From contig BSQZ01000052.1 in assembly GCA_033239005.1 (NCBI GenBank), forward strand, positions 4,055,001 through 4,119,000: DNA of 64,000 nt. The letters are read 5' to 3'. Source of the DNA: Lamellibrachia satsuma (taxonomy: Eukaryota; Annelida; Polychaeta; Sabellida; Siboglinidae). Positions 1 to 11,815 of the stretch are shown here, piece by piece. The position numbers were made by a program, and so were the translations under genes. Position 1 is the stretch's first letter; each line of letters begins with the position of its first letter. The notes below the pieces were generated by a model, which saw only the letters and a list, made by a program, of their open reading frames with translations, was not told the DNA's origin and did not search any database.

Positions 1-39
1 CAGTGAATGTGAGTTACATCCTAGTTGACATGTGGACCA

Positions 40-144
40 TAGAAAAAGCAGGCCAGGTGGACTGAGGCAGCCATACTGTTCTCATTTCAGTAATTTATTA
101 TTGCAAATTGTGCTTATAGTTACATATGGAAATGGTTTGTTGTG

Positions 145-220
<76 letters not shown>

Positions 221-273
221 TGATTTCAGCTACTCTTCTCCTGTGAGTGTATATAATATGTATAATTTGTATA

Positions 274-326
<53 letters not shown>

Positions 327-560
327 CAGTCTACCCTATTAACCTGAACATAATCGTTAATGCATGTGTGGACTCCGCTCGAATACACTTATTACGGAAA
401 TCGGAGGAGCCGTGTAGCTGCAATCATTACAAGATATAACAAGTTAACAAAGCGAAACATTTCCATACACTTACAGTAAGCACAATTTAGTAGTAGTAAT
501 AAATGACTGAAATGAGAACAGTTAACATTTCTGTATTGGTCCGTCTGGCCGCCTTGTAGA
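40..560. mobile_element. Foldback/MITE-like element
   Basis: The stretch about 62-140 (including ctgttctcatttcagtaatt) recurs inverted at about 440-535 (gactgaaatgagaacag), with further pairing of GCAGCC near 65 with GGCCGCC near 548. The interior is filled by (TA)n runs. No coding capacity. Confidence 0.55.
149..324. repeat. (TA)n microsatellites
   Basis: Two near-pure TA runs, 149-216 and about 280-324, separated by 60 bp, inside the foldback element. Confidence 0.95.
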
Positions 561-710
561 CTGTCCCGTGTTCACATCATCAAGCAGCTGTAGACGTTTG
601 CTTAGCCTTGTTCAGATTCGATATACACACGGATGTGACTGGACTGCAGGAACTGTTGTAGAGTGACAAAAAAACAGACATTGACGTTGACATAACACAT
701 CTTCCATTGG

Positions 711-828
711 CTGCCTGTCGCGGTGACGCGCCTGTTCTTCCATTGGCTGCCTGTCGCAGTGATGCACCTGTTCTTCCATTGGCTGCCTGTCGCGGTGACG
801 CACCTGTTCTGCCATGGCTGCACTTTGG
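711..828 (+). repeat. 36-bp minisatellite, three copies
   Basis: Units start at 711, 747 and 783 with a partial fourth. Each unit contains an inverted CCAAT box (CCATTGG) and a GC-rich half, unusual against the AT-rich surroundings. Confidence 0.9.
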
Positions 829-907
829 CACTTTAGATTGGGTTATTTTTTCCAGTTGTTTTTTCGTTTACTATTATAATTGTTTCTTCTAAAAATGATA
901 AAACTTG

Positions 908-911
<4 letters not shown>

Positions 912-962
<51 letters not shown>
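912..962. repeat. (TA)n microsatellite
   Basis: Pure TA run of about 50 bp. Confidence 0.95.
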
Positions 963-965
<3 letters not shown>

Positions 966-3728
966 GACCAGTCCATTTATGGGTGTGTATCCAGTCATTG
1001 TAAAAAACATGCAGTCATACAAATCATAGCTATATATTGTTAAAATTGTACAGGCGTGTACATTAAAATAAATAGAGTATAATGTTGAGATTATAAAAGA
1101 AAGAAAGAAAAAATTACAATAAAGAAAAAATAACATTTCATTGCAGAATACATGGATGCATCTATACATAATTATACATACACTCATGTGTGCATGGGCT
1201 TGTATGCACGTGTGTACACACGCTCATGCGCATGCACACATGCATGCATGCAGGTTGTATTTCCATGTTATGTATCTTGAAGGCATACACTGTTTAACCT
1301 GGGTTAGATGGTATATAATAAGAAAGTTGTGTTTGTTTGTTTGTTTTTTTTTGGCAATATCGTACATGCATATATCTGCTTTGTGGTTTGGCCGAATGCC
1401 AACAGAGCACAGCACATATCATTCTTAGTAGTTCAGTTGGTTCAACTGGCATTGATAAATAGCCAAGGTATGGTTGTTGACACTTTATAATGAATAATTA
1501 TTCTGTCTGAATCCTCAGGAAGTGTTTTACTCATATTCCATGTTTTGAAGTGCTTGCTATTAAAGGAAAGAATATTCCAGTACGTAATATGCTGGAAAAT
1601 ACTTTTGACCATTGGCTAAAAACTGGCCAGAAGCCTACGTCAAAGATGGCCACATCAACACTTAGTGCATTTAAATAACCTTTACTGACAGCTTTGTAAG
1701 TACGGTCGGGACACGAACTAAAATCAGTATCATCCGATATTCAATTCATTGTGTAATAAGGTTTGACTTCGGTGGCAACTGGTATATCACATTATCGTTG
1801 ACCTACGTTTAACTGTAAGTGAAAGATCTAGAATAATAAACATATTGTGTTCATAATTGTGCTCATGTTTATGCAATTTTTTATAGAATGCCCTCAATTT
1901 ATCACTTTTTCAGGTTTTCAGAAATATGACTATGAATGCAAAGAAAGCCTTCATAAATGTTGTATGTGGTATTTACATTTCCGTACTGGTGACACTTATA
2001 TGAAGTGCCAAGTATTGTATAATGTTTCGATAAGGAATAGACAGTGAGCCCTTATGTTCAACTATAGACTCCAGCCAATAAGTGTTTTTATATTATGTAT
2101 GTCATGATTTTTTATAGTAAACTACTTTTTCTAAAACATAATAAACGATAAAAGTAAACTAACATTTCTATAAATGCATTTCTCATTTATGTCAGGTCTA
2201 ATTTTATACTAATTTAAAAGTTTGTATAAAAAATAACTAAAATTTGTAGGCATCCCTAGAAATCGAGAGACTTATCTTTTACTGACACATATAACACACA
2301 AGTAGTGTGTTGCTATAGCAACAGGACTGTGACATTTGAAGAGGGCAGTGGAATTCAGAATATTCCAGGTAGTGAAAATGCCCCTGGGTTACTCCATATC
2401 AAGTAACTTGCTGATTGCCAGTAGTTAGCCTCAGATTTAGCCAGACTTTATTGTCAAATCAAAGAGGTCTACATGGCATTTATGGTGAATTTCCAATGGT
2501 AGACTCCTAAATATCTGGTAGCCTGTACCATATGTACACATTTTGGAAAACTTCCTTTATTGTATACAGATTCATGGAAAAAACTTCGCCTCCCCCATTT
2601 TAAAAGTGCAAAGTTTGATGATATGTTAATGGAAAAAAAATATTATTCTAAAAATGTGGTTCATTAAAACATGGTCAAGATGTTAGAAGAAATATATTTA
2701 ATACTAAATAACATTAACTTATTTACTATAAAAGTGATCAGACATTTACCTTTGAAAAAATGTGAAGTCAGCTTTAAGGTTTGACCACATTTTGTTTGTC
2801 AATAGAGACATTTTGCTTTCAGTTCCTACCCAGGGGAGCCCTGGTAAATCTGTGATTTCCCAGAGATTGCCCCCATGTTTTTTAGCACTTTTGAATCAGA
2901 TAATTTAGTAAACTGAATATGTTCTGTATTACCACATTGAACTTTTCATTTGATGGCAATGAACAGATACAAGGTCAAAATTTTCAGCTGTGGGTGCTTT
3001 TTACTTAATTTTAAACAAGGTTTAAAGTCGTTTTCACGAATTTCACACAAAAAGTCAGTTAATTGATGAGGTATGAAGTTTAAGGAAAATCATCGTCCTG
3101 TAATCTAGCATGTGTATGTATGTATGTTTGTATGTATGTTTGTACGTACGTAGGTTCTACTACTTTTAGATGCTTTGCATCTTGGGCGTCAAATTTTCAG
3201 GAGATCGTCACAGTTAATTTTTTCGAATTTCACCACATACAGTTGTCTGCAACACTGCAAACAATGAATTGCGTACAATTGTTCACAATGTCATGCATCA
3301 TTTCTTTGATTGTCAGAAGTTATGTAACGCAAGGGCAAAGCATCACTAGATGTTATTATAACTCAGTATTACACTGCAATTTTGAGAGTTGGATTCCCAG
3401 AAGCCATAAAGATATTGACTGGCAGCACCAAGTACCAAGGCATAGATGGATATTTCTGTGGGATGTTTTATTGTTATTGTGATGGTCCCTTATGAACTAC
3501 CAAGTTATCCAGTCCAGATGATAGGTAGTTTTGCTAGTTTGAATTATATAAATTATTGTCCATGGAGTCTAGGCCATTGAAGGCAGGTAGTTGTGTAACC
3601 CCAGCTGTACCTATGAGCTGTAGTGCGGGAGTTGTGCACGCAGTCACTCAGGTTATTGATTCTCCATGGATTCCTGTTGCTATAATGTTGAGCTCAAGTC
3701 CTGGCTTTGCATTTTTCTGACATGTTGG

Positions 3729-4400
3729 TTTTGTTGATTGGCATGGGCAGATGCGGGTTGTTCCCTACAAATGCAGGTTGTGCTCACACAGATGCTGGTT
3801 GTGCCCAGACAGATGCAGTTTGTACCCTACAAATACAGATTGAGCCCAGACATGTGGGTTGTGCCCAGACAGATGTGGGTTGTACCCTACAGATACAGAT
3901 TGAGCCCAGACATGTGGGTTGTGCCCTACAGATACAGATTGAGCCCAAACAGATGCTGGTTGTGCCCAGACAGATGCAGGTTGTACCCTACAGATACAGA
4001 TTGAGCCCAGACATGTGGGTTGTGCCCAGACAGATGCAGGTTGTACCCTACAGATACAGATTGAGCCCAGACATGTGGGTTGTGCCCTACAGATACAGAT
4101 TGAGCCCAAACAGATGCTGGTTGTACCCAGACAGATGCAGGTTGTATCCTACAGATACAGATTGAGCCCAGACATGTGGGTTGTGCCCAGACAGATGCAG
4201 GTTGTACCCTACAGATACAGATTGAGCCCAGACAGATGTGGGTTGTGCCTAGACAGATGTGGGTTGTGCATAGACAGATGTGGGTTGTGCGCTGCACATG
4301 CAGATTGAGCCTAGACATATGCGCGTTGTGCCCAGACAGATGTGGGTTATGCCCTACAGACACAGACAGATGCGGGATGTGCCCAAATAGATGCAGGTTA
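3729..4400 (+). repeat. Degenerate minisatellite, about 16-18-bp subunits in higher-order units
   Basis: Variants of cagatgtgggttgtgccc, cctacagatacagattgagc and ccagacatgtgggttg alternate. Open frames in several phases here are by-products of the repeat. Confidence 0.9.
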
Positions 4401-4715
4401 ATTGGTCACACTTTATGGTGTGAATCAATAAATCAAAACCTCTGTTTGCATCTAAAGTCACATTCTTGATAGACTATGAAGTGTGAAACCATCATAATTT
4501 AAATTCGGTACCAGAAAGTCACAATAAAAAAAAAATTATGAGTAAAATATTTGTTGATTTCAGTTTCAGTGTGAAGATAGTTTTCAGGCATCATTGTTTG
4601 AAGTGCGGAGTCCATCAATGAAGAGATAATAGTCTGAGATATGACTGAAGGGTTATGTGTCTGTGTCAAAGTATCTGTTGCCTAAATCACAATAAATGTC
4701 ATGAATCCATTACGC

Positions 4716-5320
4716 TACCACTAGCCTTGAAGTCACTGCTACCAATAGCATTGAAACCATTATGTTACCATAGAAACCATGTTATGCCATTAGCCTTGAA
4801 AATATTATGTTACCATTGAGACCAGGTTTTTTAAGGCCTTTCACACAGGCAATTGGCCCGTGTGAAATTCAAAAATAAATAAAAAAATATTGTGTTGTGT
4901 ATATATGCACGGTAAAGTGTCTGATAAAAGTAAAACCATGTTTGGCCGTGGCCGTGTGAAATGTTGCACTGCTCTTGTGAGCTGAACCTTAAAAAACCCT
5001 GATTGAGACAGTGTTCTATAATAATTATTAACCTTGATATCATGATGTTGCCATTAGCCTTGAAACCATCCTGTTTCCATTAGCCTTGTAACCAATATGT
5101 TACTTCGAAGCTTTGTAACCATTAAGTTACAATTAGCCTTGAAACCAGTCTGCAACCATTAATCATGAAACCATTATGTTACCGCTAGCCTTGATACCAG
5201 TATGCTACCATTAGCCTTGAAACCAGTCTGCTACCATTATCCATGAAACCATTATGTTACCATTAGCCTTGAAACCAGTCTGCTACCCTTAGCCTTGAAA
5301 CTGTTATGTTACTATTATCT
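4716..5320 (+). repeat. Degenerate minisatellite of accattagccttgaaacc type
   Basis: Units of roughly 22 bp (ttaccattagccttgaaacc and variants) run from 4716 and resume after 5010. They are interrupted by the hAT MITE at 4823-5001. Confidence 0.85.
4823..5001. mobile_element. hAT-type MITE with 8-bp target duplication
   Basis: Ends are CAGGTTTTTTAAGG and, inverted, CAGGGTTTTTTAAGG. It is flanked on both sides by attgagac (4815-4822 and 5002-5009). An 8-bp duplication with CAGG ends is characteristic of hAT elements. It is 179 bp long with no ORF. It sits inside the accattagcc minisatellite, so the array predates it. Confidence 0.85.
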
Positions 5321-6929
5321 TTCTGCTGCCATATATTGTATACAAAGATACATACACTCAGCATAAAGTGATGATCATACCATGTTACACTATATATGCA
5401 AGCAAATGTGTGCACACTGCACATGCATCCATGTAGTGCACAAGCACGCATACACCCATTTACAGAGGCATTTCTACCTCACTGCATATGGCATAGCTTT
5501 GTGTTTAAAAATACAAATGTAAACACAGGTGACTTGTCTCACCATTTCTACTGTGTGTACAATGCTCTCATAATGATCACATTGTCACACCAGGACACCT
5601 GTATTATTAATGACCTACTGACTGCGGGGGGAGGTATATTATAGTATGGCACGCAAGAATTTTCCTGGAACATTTATTAAACAATATTTCGCATGTAGCA
5701 GATGTGTTTGAAAAATTGCCTGACATATTTTTCAGAAAAGACACTTCCTGTTACTTTGTATGTTTACTTTATATTGTGTATGCGAAGCCTGAGGCTATTG
5801 TCTGTGTCAAATTACATTTATAATTCATGTAAATAAGTTGTACTTGACATATCATCTGTGAGTGACTGTAGCTAGATCCTGGCCTAACTGCACCTGCATG
5901 GCATGCCTACCTTTATACAGCACTACAGGTAGAATGGGGGACAGACAAGACTTCAGGTGACAGGACCTTAGTTTGAGTCGGTTACTTGAGTAGCGTCAAC
6001 AGAATCGCTGCGGCTTTTACAGTCTCCTTATTTATGCACGTTGTAGTGCACTCTGCATATTTGCTAGAAAACATGGAAATATTTTTCTATGATAGTATTA
6101 TTAATATTATTATTATTATATTATTATTATAGTATTATTAATATTATTATTACTGGTATTTTCCTATTTGCATTATTAAAATGAATTTGTAAAATAAATG
6201 CAGATTTGCACAAATTAAAATATCGTTTATTGCACTTAGCATAATTTATGGCAGTTCAGGCACATCAGACATTAACATTGAATATGCCTTGTAAAAAGGA
6301 TTCTTTGGTACTAAGATTCAATCTATGAGCTAGTCTCAGGGACATAGATAACATTAGTGCTTTCAAGTGATTTCTTAAGATATTTTTATATAAACAAGAT
6401 TATGCAGAACTGCTCTGAATGTTGAAATAGCCTTTCTAATTGTGTCTAATGGTAGGATTGTTTTATCACATTTTATCATGTTTGATATGTTCGACGCCGA
6501 ACATTTTGCTATATACATTCTTTATTTTATTATTATTTTTATTTATTATTCACATGACCTTGTCATTGTGGAATGTGTGTTTTGACCATTGGAGTTCATC
6601 TGAAGTTGTTTTTATGCACCAGTTGGTCAGTTGGTCCACTTCTAGACCATGTACAGCATGTGTACCAATCCTGTTACATGCTCCATTAAATCTCTTCAAA
6701 GGTACACTGTTCTGGATCAGTGCTTCACAGGCTCATAGTCTGTTCTTGTTCTCATCTGTAACCAGGTGTGTCTGTCAATACTGGAGTTTCATTGCATATG
6801 AGACTGGGTCATTCTCCACATGTTCTGCTCTCAAGTAGACAGCAAATAGCATTTTGGTATATTTATCTGTACAAAAAGTTCATCAACATCAAAGGTGATT
6901 TGTGGACAGGTGCACTTGTAGTCATGGCA

Positions 6930-7165
6930 ACAAGACCACTGACATGTCAATCATTGGTATCCATGCCAACATGTCCACTAATCACTGGTGTGCATGACAA
7001 CAGGTCCACAATCAGGCCAATCTCTGGTATCCATGCCAACTGGTTCACCAATCACTAGTATCCATGCCAACATGTCCACCAACCACTGGTATCTATGCCA
7101 ACAGGTCCACCAATCACTAGTATCCATGGCAGCAGGTCCACAGACAAGCCAATCAGTGGTACCCA
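6930..7165 (+). repeat. Minisatellite of about 31-33 bp
   Basis: Units of the type ccaatcactggtatccatgc, caacatgtccac repeat about seven times with substitutions. Confidence 0.85.
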
Positions 7166-9179
7166 TGCTGACACCAGGCTACTTTCATCAACTATGCAAC
7201 TGTTGATGATTCATATTACCAGGCCCCATTGTGCAAGGCGAGGTAGAGAGTGCTTTGTGTAGCCCAGTGCAGATGTTTGACATACAAAAGCCGCCCAGTG
7301 CAAACCCATCCATGGGGTCATTTTACTAATGGTCACTGGCTCTGTATGTGTGTAATCATGAGAGGTGACTAAGTGATCAAGGAGCTCTCTGGCTGTGAAA
7401 TGAATATTAAATCTAACAACAGGTTCTGTTGAACAGTGTTTAGATCTCAAACACACTGACATGCACACTTACTGTGTCATGGCGAAAATTAGTCGGGTCG
7501 CGTCAAAAACAATCTTAACTACATTGACATTTTAGGAATTTATTTACAACTGGAGTTTACAAATAATACAAGATTTCACAGATAATCTCAAATAATTTTT
7601 TGGCAGAAAAGGGAACTGCCACGAATGAAATGATATATCATATATGTATGTACATATATTAATGTATGCATGTGTATAGGTATGTACATGTGCACACGCG
7701 CACGCACAGACACGCACACACACGCACACACACATGCACGCATAATGTACTATTAATTAATTACATAGAGGTGTGGTTCTACTGTGTAAGTACTAAGTAC
7801 AGACTGTAGCTATAACAGATTAGAAGTTTGTCCAGTGTATGCCATTGGCCCTGTCACTGGGTCTTCATACAACAGCTGGGGGTCTACTAGTCAGTAGTAG
7901 GTGAAGAATGCACTTTATGTGGCAGCCTGGCAGCTACATACAGAGCCACTGGTTACTGGGTAGCCTGAAGTTAGGTCAGGCCAGGCATGCAAGAGCTGCC
8001 TTGGTTACCCACACAGCCCCTGTTTATTCCTGTTACATGTAATGATTCATGTTAGGGAGTATATTGCTTGCACAGGCTGTCAGATCTAACCTTGGCGTTT
8101 TTTATTGACACTTCCAAATATGAGCACAGAATGTGTGGTGCTATTTGACTAGTGCTAGAATGGACTGGTTGAGGTAGTGATAAATTGTGAAACATCTGTT
8201 CAGTTCCCTGAAAACTGCAGCCAAGCGTGCTAAATGTCTCAAGATTTGTTTGGTTGAAGTTGGCCTGCTTGCTCTGAAAAAATAAGGCTTGTAACGAGAC
8301 AGCCAGCTGGCGTATTTAGCTGACTTTGTTAATTTGAATTCAGTATGATAAATTGTCTTTTGAAAGCATATGGACACTTGGAGGTTTTGTCTACTAACAT
8401 TTGATGAAATCAATATGTTTGGTGGTGGTAGTTTGGTTGCTAATGGGCATTCTAATACCTATGTAGTGTACATCATAATATTATCACCTGATAATTATGT
8501 AGGTCGCGACCCTTAGACAAATATGCACCGTAATGTTGTGGTCACACATCTAGCCCAGTTAGCCTACATTATTGTAGGTCCAAAACCAACAGATCCAGGG
8601 GTCTTGCATTTCGTCACTGGGGTCCTACAAGTGCATTGTGTAGGGAGAATAATGTCTATGAATATGCATGAACTCTCATAGATATCATGCTGTGCAGATC
8701 CTCCATTGTAACTGTGATGTTGTCCTGTTGCACAGTAGCTGATGTCCCAAGTTGAAAGACATATGGAGATTTCCTGATTTGTTTCAGATGAAATACAGAG
8801 ATTGCATTAAAAAAAAGTGGTGAAACTGGTTGCATCGAAACTGTGCGTGTGTGGCAATTTTCCAACTTTCAGAATGTTGAAAAGGCTAAAAGCAAATAAA
8901 AAATGTTGTGAGGCAATTGTTATCCACCAGAGGGTGCTGGTGTCGGTGGAATGAAATTTTTTTTCAACATTTTATTGACAAGTGGAAGATTTCATTCTAT
9001 TTTGGTAGATTGGGGGATTTTAATAATTTTGCCCTAGATTTTGGAGAACTGTCAGACTGGGAGACTGGGCTTCCACCAGACTGTTACCATTTGCTCAACC
9101 TGATCCCATTCCCACTGGTGCTCATCCATATCCCTTTCCCATATTTTCCACTGGTACATTCTTTGGAGATCCTTCCTGG

Positions 9180-9500
9180 TTAGCCATGTCACCAACCTGC
9201 CACCAGAAAGTTAAATGGCTGGGCAGTCAGATCTTGCAGTGTACGGACACATTTATTGGTAATGTTCTTCCACGTGGTTCCCTTTATAAAAGGTTCTACA
9301 GCTGCACTGATTTCACTGATGTCCTTTTCCACTGCTCTGGATCTACTGGCAGCATTTCCCTCCGCTTTTACCCTCCTCCGCCTTTCTCACATCCCTCTTA
9401 ATGCAGTCTTCCCATCTTAATTGTGGTCTTCCCCCTTTCCTGTGGCCTGGGTGTTTCACCGTCTCAGCTCTCTTTGTAGTCGGCCTGCCTCCGTCCACAC
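9180..9500 (-). mobile_element. Non-LTR retrotransposon 3' remnant
   Basis: The minus strand encodes KGGRPQLRWEDCIKRDVRKA, a C-terminal motif common in LINE endonuclease-reverse transcriptase proteins, followed by a degraded downstream reading such as NAASRSRAVEKDISEIS. No catalytic domain is present. Confidence 0.6.
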
Positions 9501-9779
9501 CAAATGATCTTCTTGATGTGGAAATAGTGATTGAACGAGTGGCCACCCTCTGAGTCTTCACCCAGGCAAGGTGTGTGTGCCAGTACATTGTTACCATACA
9601 TGTGAACAAGTCCGACGGTGCAGTTCTGCAGATTACCGTGTGAAATATCATACTTTTGCTGCAGTGTGATTGCAACATCATCTTTCCAAGTAATTGATTG
9701 GCTTTGTATAGCCAATAGGACTCGGTTAGCCTCAGAGAAATAGCTTGCTGATATTCAATCTGGTATGTTGTAGTGTGAG

Positions 9780-10080
9780 GCGCAGTAGTGTGGTCATTGA
9801 AATATTGAAATCTCGATCGAGAGGACCCGGGTTCTAATAATCTTGCTGCTGTTTCGAAGATTTGGCAGTTTTGTTCATTCCACGTTTCCCCAGTTCGTTC
9901 AGCTGTATAAAAGGAAGGAATAGCTGATGTGCAGTAATTACAGTATGGCTGAATTGTTATCATAGAACAAGTCTGTCAGTGTGTGAAGTGTGACGCATTT
10001 TGAGCGGCCATAGGGACCAGGTATCGCACTATATACAAATTTAACCATTATCTTTTTATAAAAGAAAGGGCTGATTTACA
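9780..10080 (+). mobile_element. tRNA-derived SINE (family shared with 34640-34960)
   Basis: The head has a tRNA-like anticodon-arm region (atctcgatcgagaggacc) and a B-box-like GGGTTCTAAT. The tail (gtgtgaagtgtgac, then gagcggcc and ggtatcgcactatatac) parallels that of the 34.6-kb copy. Confidence 0.55.
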
Positions 10081-10562
10081 ATGAAGCTTGAAAGGCAGTA
10101 ACACTAACAGTGAAAGGTTGGTCAGTTGTCAAATTGTGATGGAGTAGATATTGCAATAGACATTGTGCTGTGCATAATCACAAACAATTATGTGTATAAA
10201 ATAAAATAAAAAAATATGCATTCCATCATCTTGTTAAGGTATATTGCAATGAATATAGAAAATGTGCTGAAACATATTGCTTAGTTGCCACTTTTTTTAA
10301 GAGAATTAATGAGTTAGGTAATAGGTTATAAGGTCAGAGACCCCGCACACTGCAGACCGTAGTAAGAGATACTGTTAGATATTCCCTGGCAGATAACATC
10401 AATTAAACATTGTGGAGTAACATGTTTATTTTCCTGTTCAGTTCACTGTGTCTTGTTAACTGCCTGTTTTTTGGGTAGAAAAAATTAGGTATGTATACAT
10501 AGTACAAACTAAATATTTTGTGATATTTTGTGAAGTCATGTGGTTGTATAGCAATAAATGGC

Positions 10563-10905
10563 GCACCATATGGTTAGATAGACCATATGGTTAGATAGAC
10601 CATATGGTTAGATAGACAATATGGTTAGATAGACCATATGGTTAGATAGACCATATGGTTAGATAGATCATATGGTTAGATAGACAATATGGTTAGATAG
10701 ACCATATGGTTAGATAGACCATATGGTTAGATAGACCATATGGTTAGATAGACCATATGGTTAGATAGACAATATGGTTAGATAGACCATATGGTTAGAT
10801 AGACCATATGGTTAGATAGAGCATATGGTTAGATAGGCCATATGGTTAGATAGGCCATATGGTTAGATAGACCATATGGTTAGATAGGTCATATGGTTAG
10901 ATAGA
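10563..10905 (+). repeat. 17-bp minisatellite, about 20 copies
   Basis: The unit gaccatatggttagata repeats with few substitutions. Each unit holds the palindrome CATATG. Confidence 0.95.
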
Positions 10906-11550
10906 TTGATGACCACAGAGATAGTAACTGATGTATGCATGTATAACGTCAGACACTTTATTGATACACACAGTAATCTCTCCGCTACTAGAGTACAGTG
11001 GCATATCATTATTATATAATACGTAATTTTGCCAACTGGGCCCTGCAGTGTGGTGCCTGTGGATATGTTGCAGTATATGTACTCTGCACTCTATGAACCT
11101 TGCATTATCACTGATGGGAACTGATAGTGTCAATGCACATTAAGCTAGTAACAGTAATGATGTATCTAGTACACCAGAACAATGCCAGCATTCAAGAAAA
11201 TGTTAAAGACGCACCTGTACTGGTGGAATACTGCTGAGATTTTATTGTTCAATGTTTTTATCTAGTTTACAAATCTTTCCATCCATTTTCATAATAATCG
11301 AATTATGACATTATTATTTTATGTTGTTTTTATTCAACTTTTAATGTTTTTTATGTCACATCAATTGATGAACTGTATTAGTGTTTTGTTTTAAAAAGTA
11401 ATTGGAAATGGTGAAATGTAACTTTTGAACTCAAATTATTCAGTACAAAAATCAATAAAATATAATATGTTGTGTATATCATATTTGTTTGCCATTACGT
11501 ACCATAATATGTAGAAATTAAACAAAGCTGCTCTAAAATCAGTGTTATTC

Positions 11551-11687
<137 letters not shown>

Positions 11688-11738
11688 CAGTGACCATGTG
11701 ACTGCCTAGTGTTGAGTTCCTTGACCATATGTGTCCAG

Positions 11739-11815
11739 CATTGAGAGCAAGCATGAAGTGACCATCCTCGGTGGACTGAACGAGTTCATCGTCAAGTTCT
11801 ACGGACCGCAAGGAA
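11739..11815 (+). CDS. UBE2H: UBE2H exon 2
   Basis: Acceptor is tgtgtccag|C and donor GGAA|GTAAGTG. It encodes [16 protein letters not shown] then IVKFYGPQG, the start of the UBC fold. The first base completes a codon from the missing exon 1. A 133-bp (TA)n run ends only 52 bp before the acceptor. Confidence 0.95.

Noticed and set aside
3707..4469. Cys-rich secreted-looking repeat proteins (GCAQTDAGC type)
   Set aside because: Several frames on both strands are open through a degenerate minisatellite; no signal peptide or splice context.
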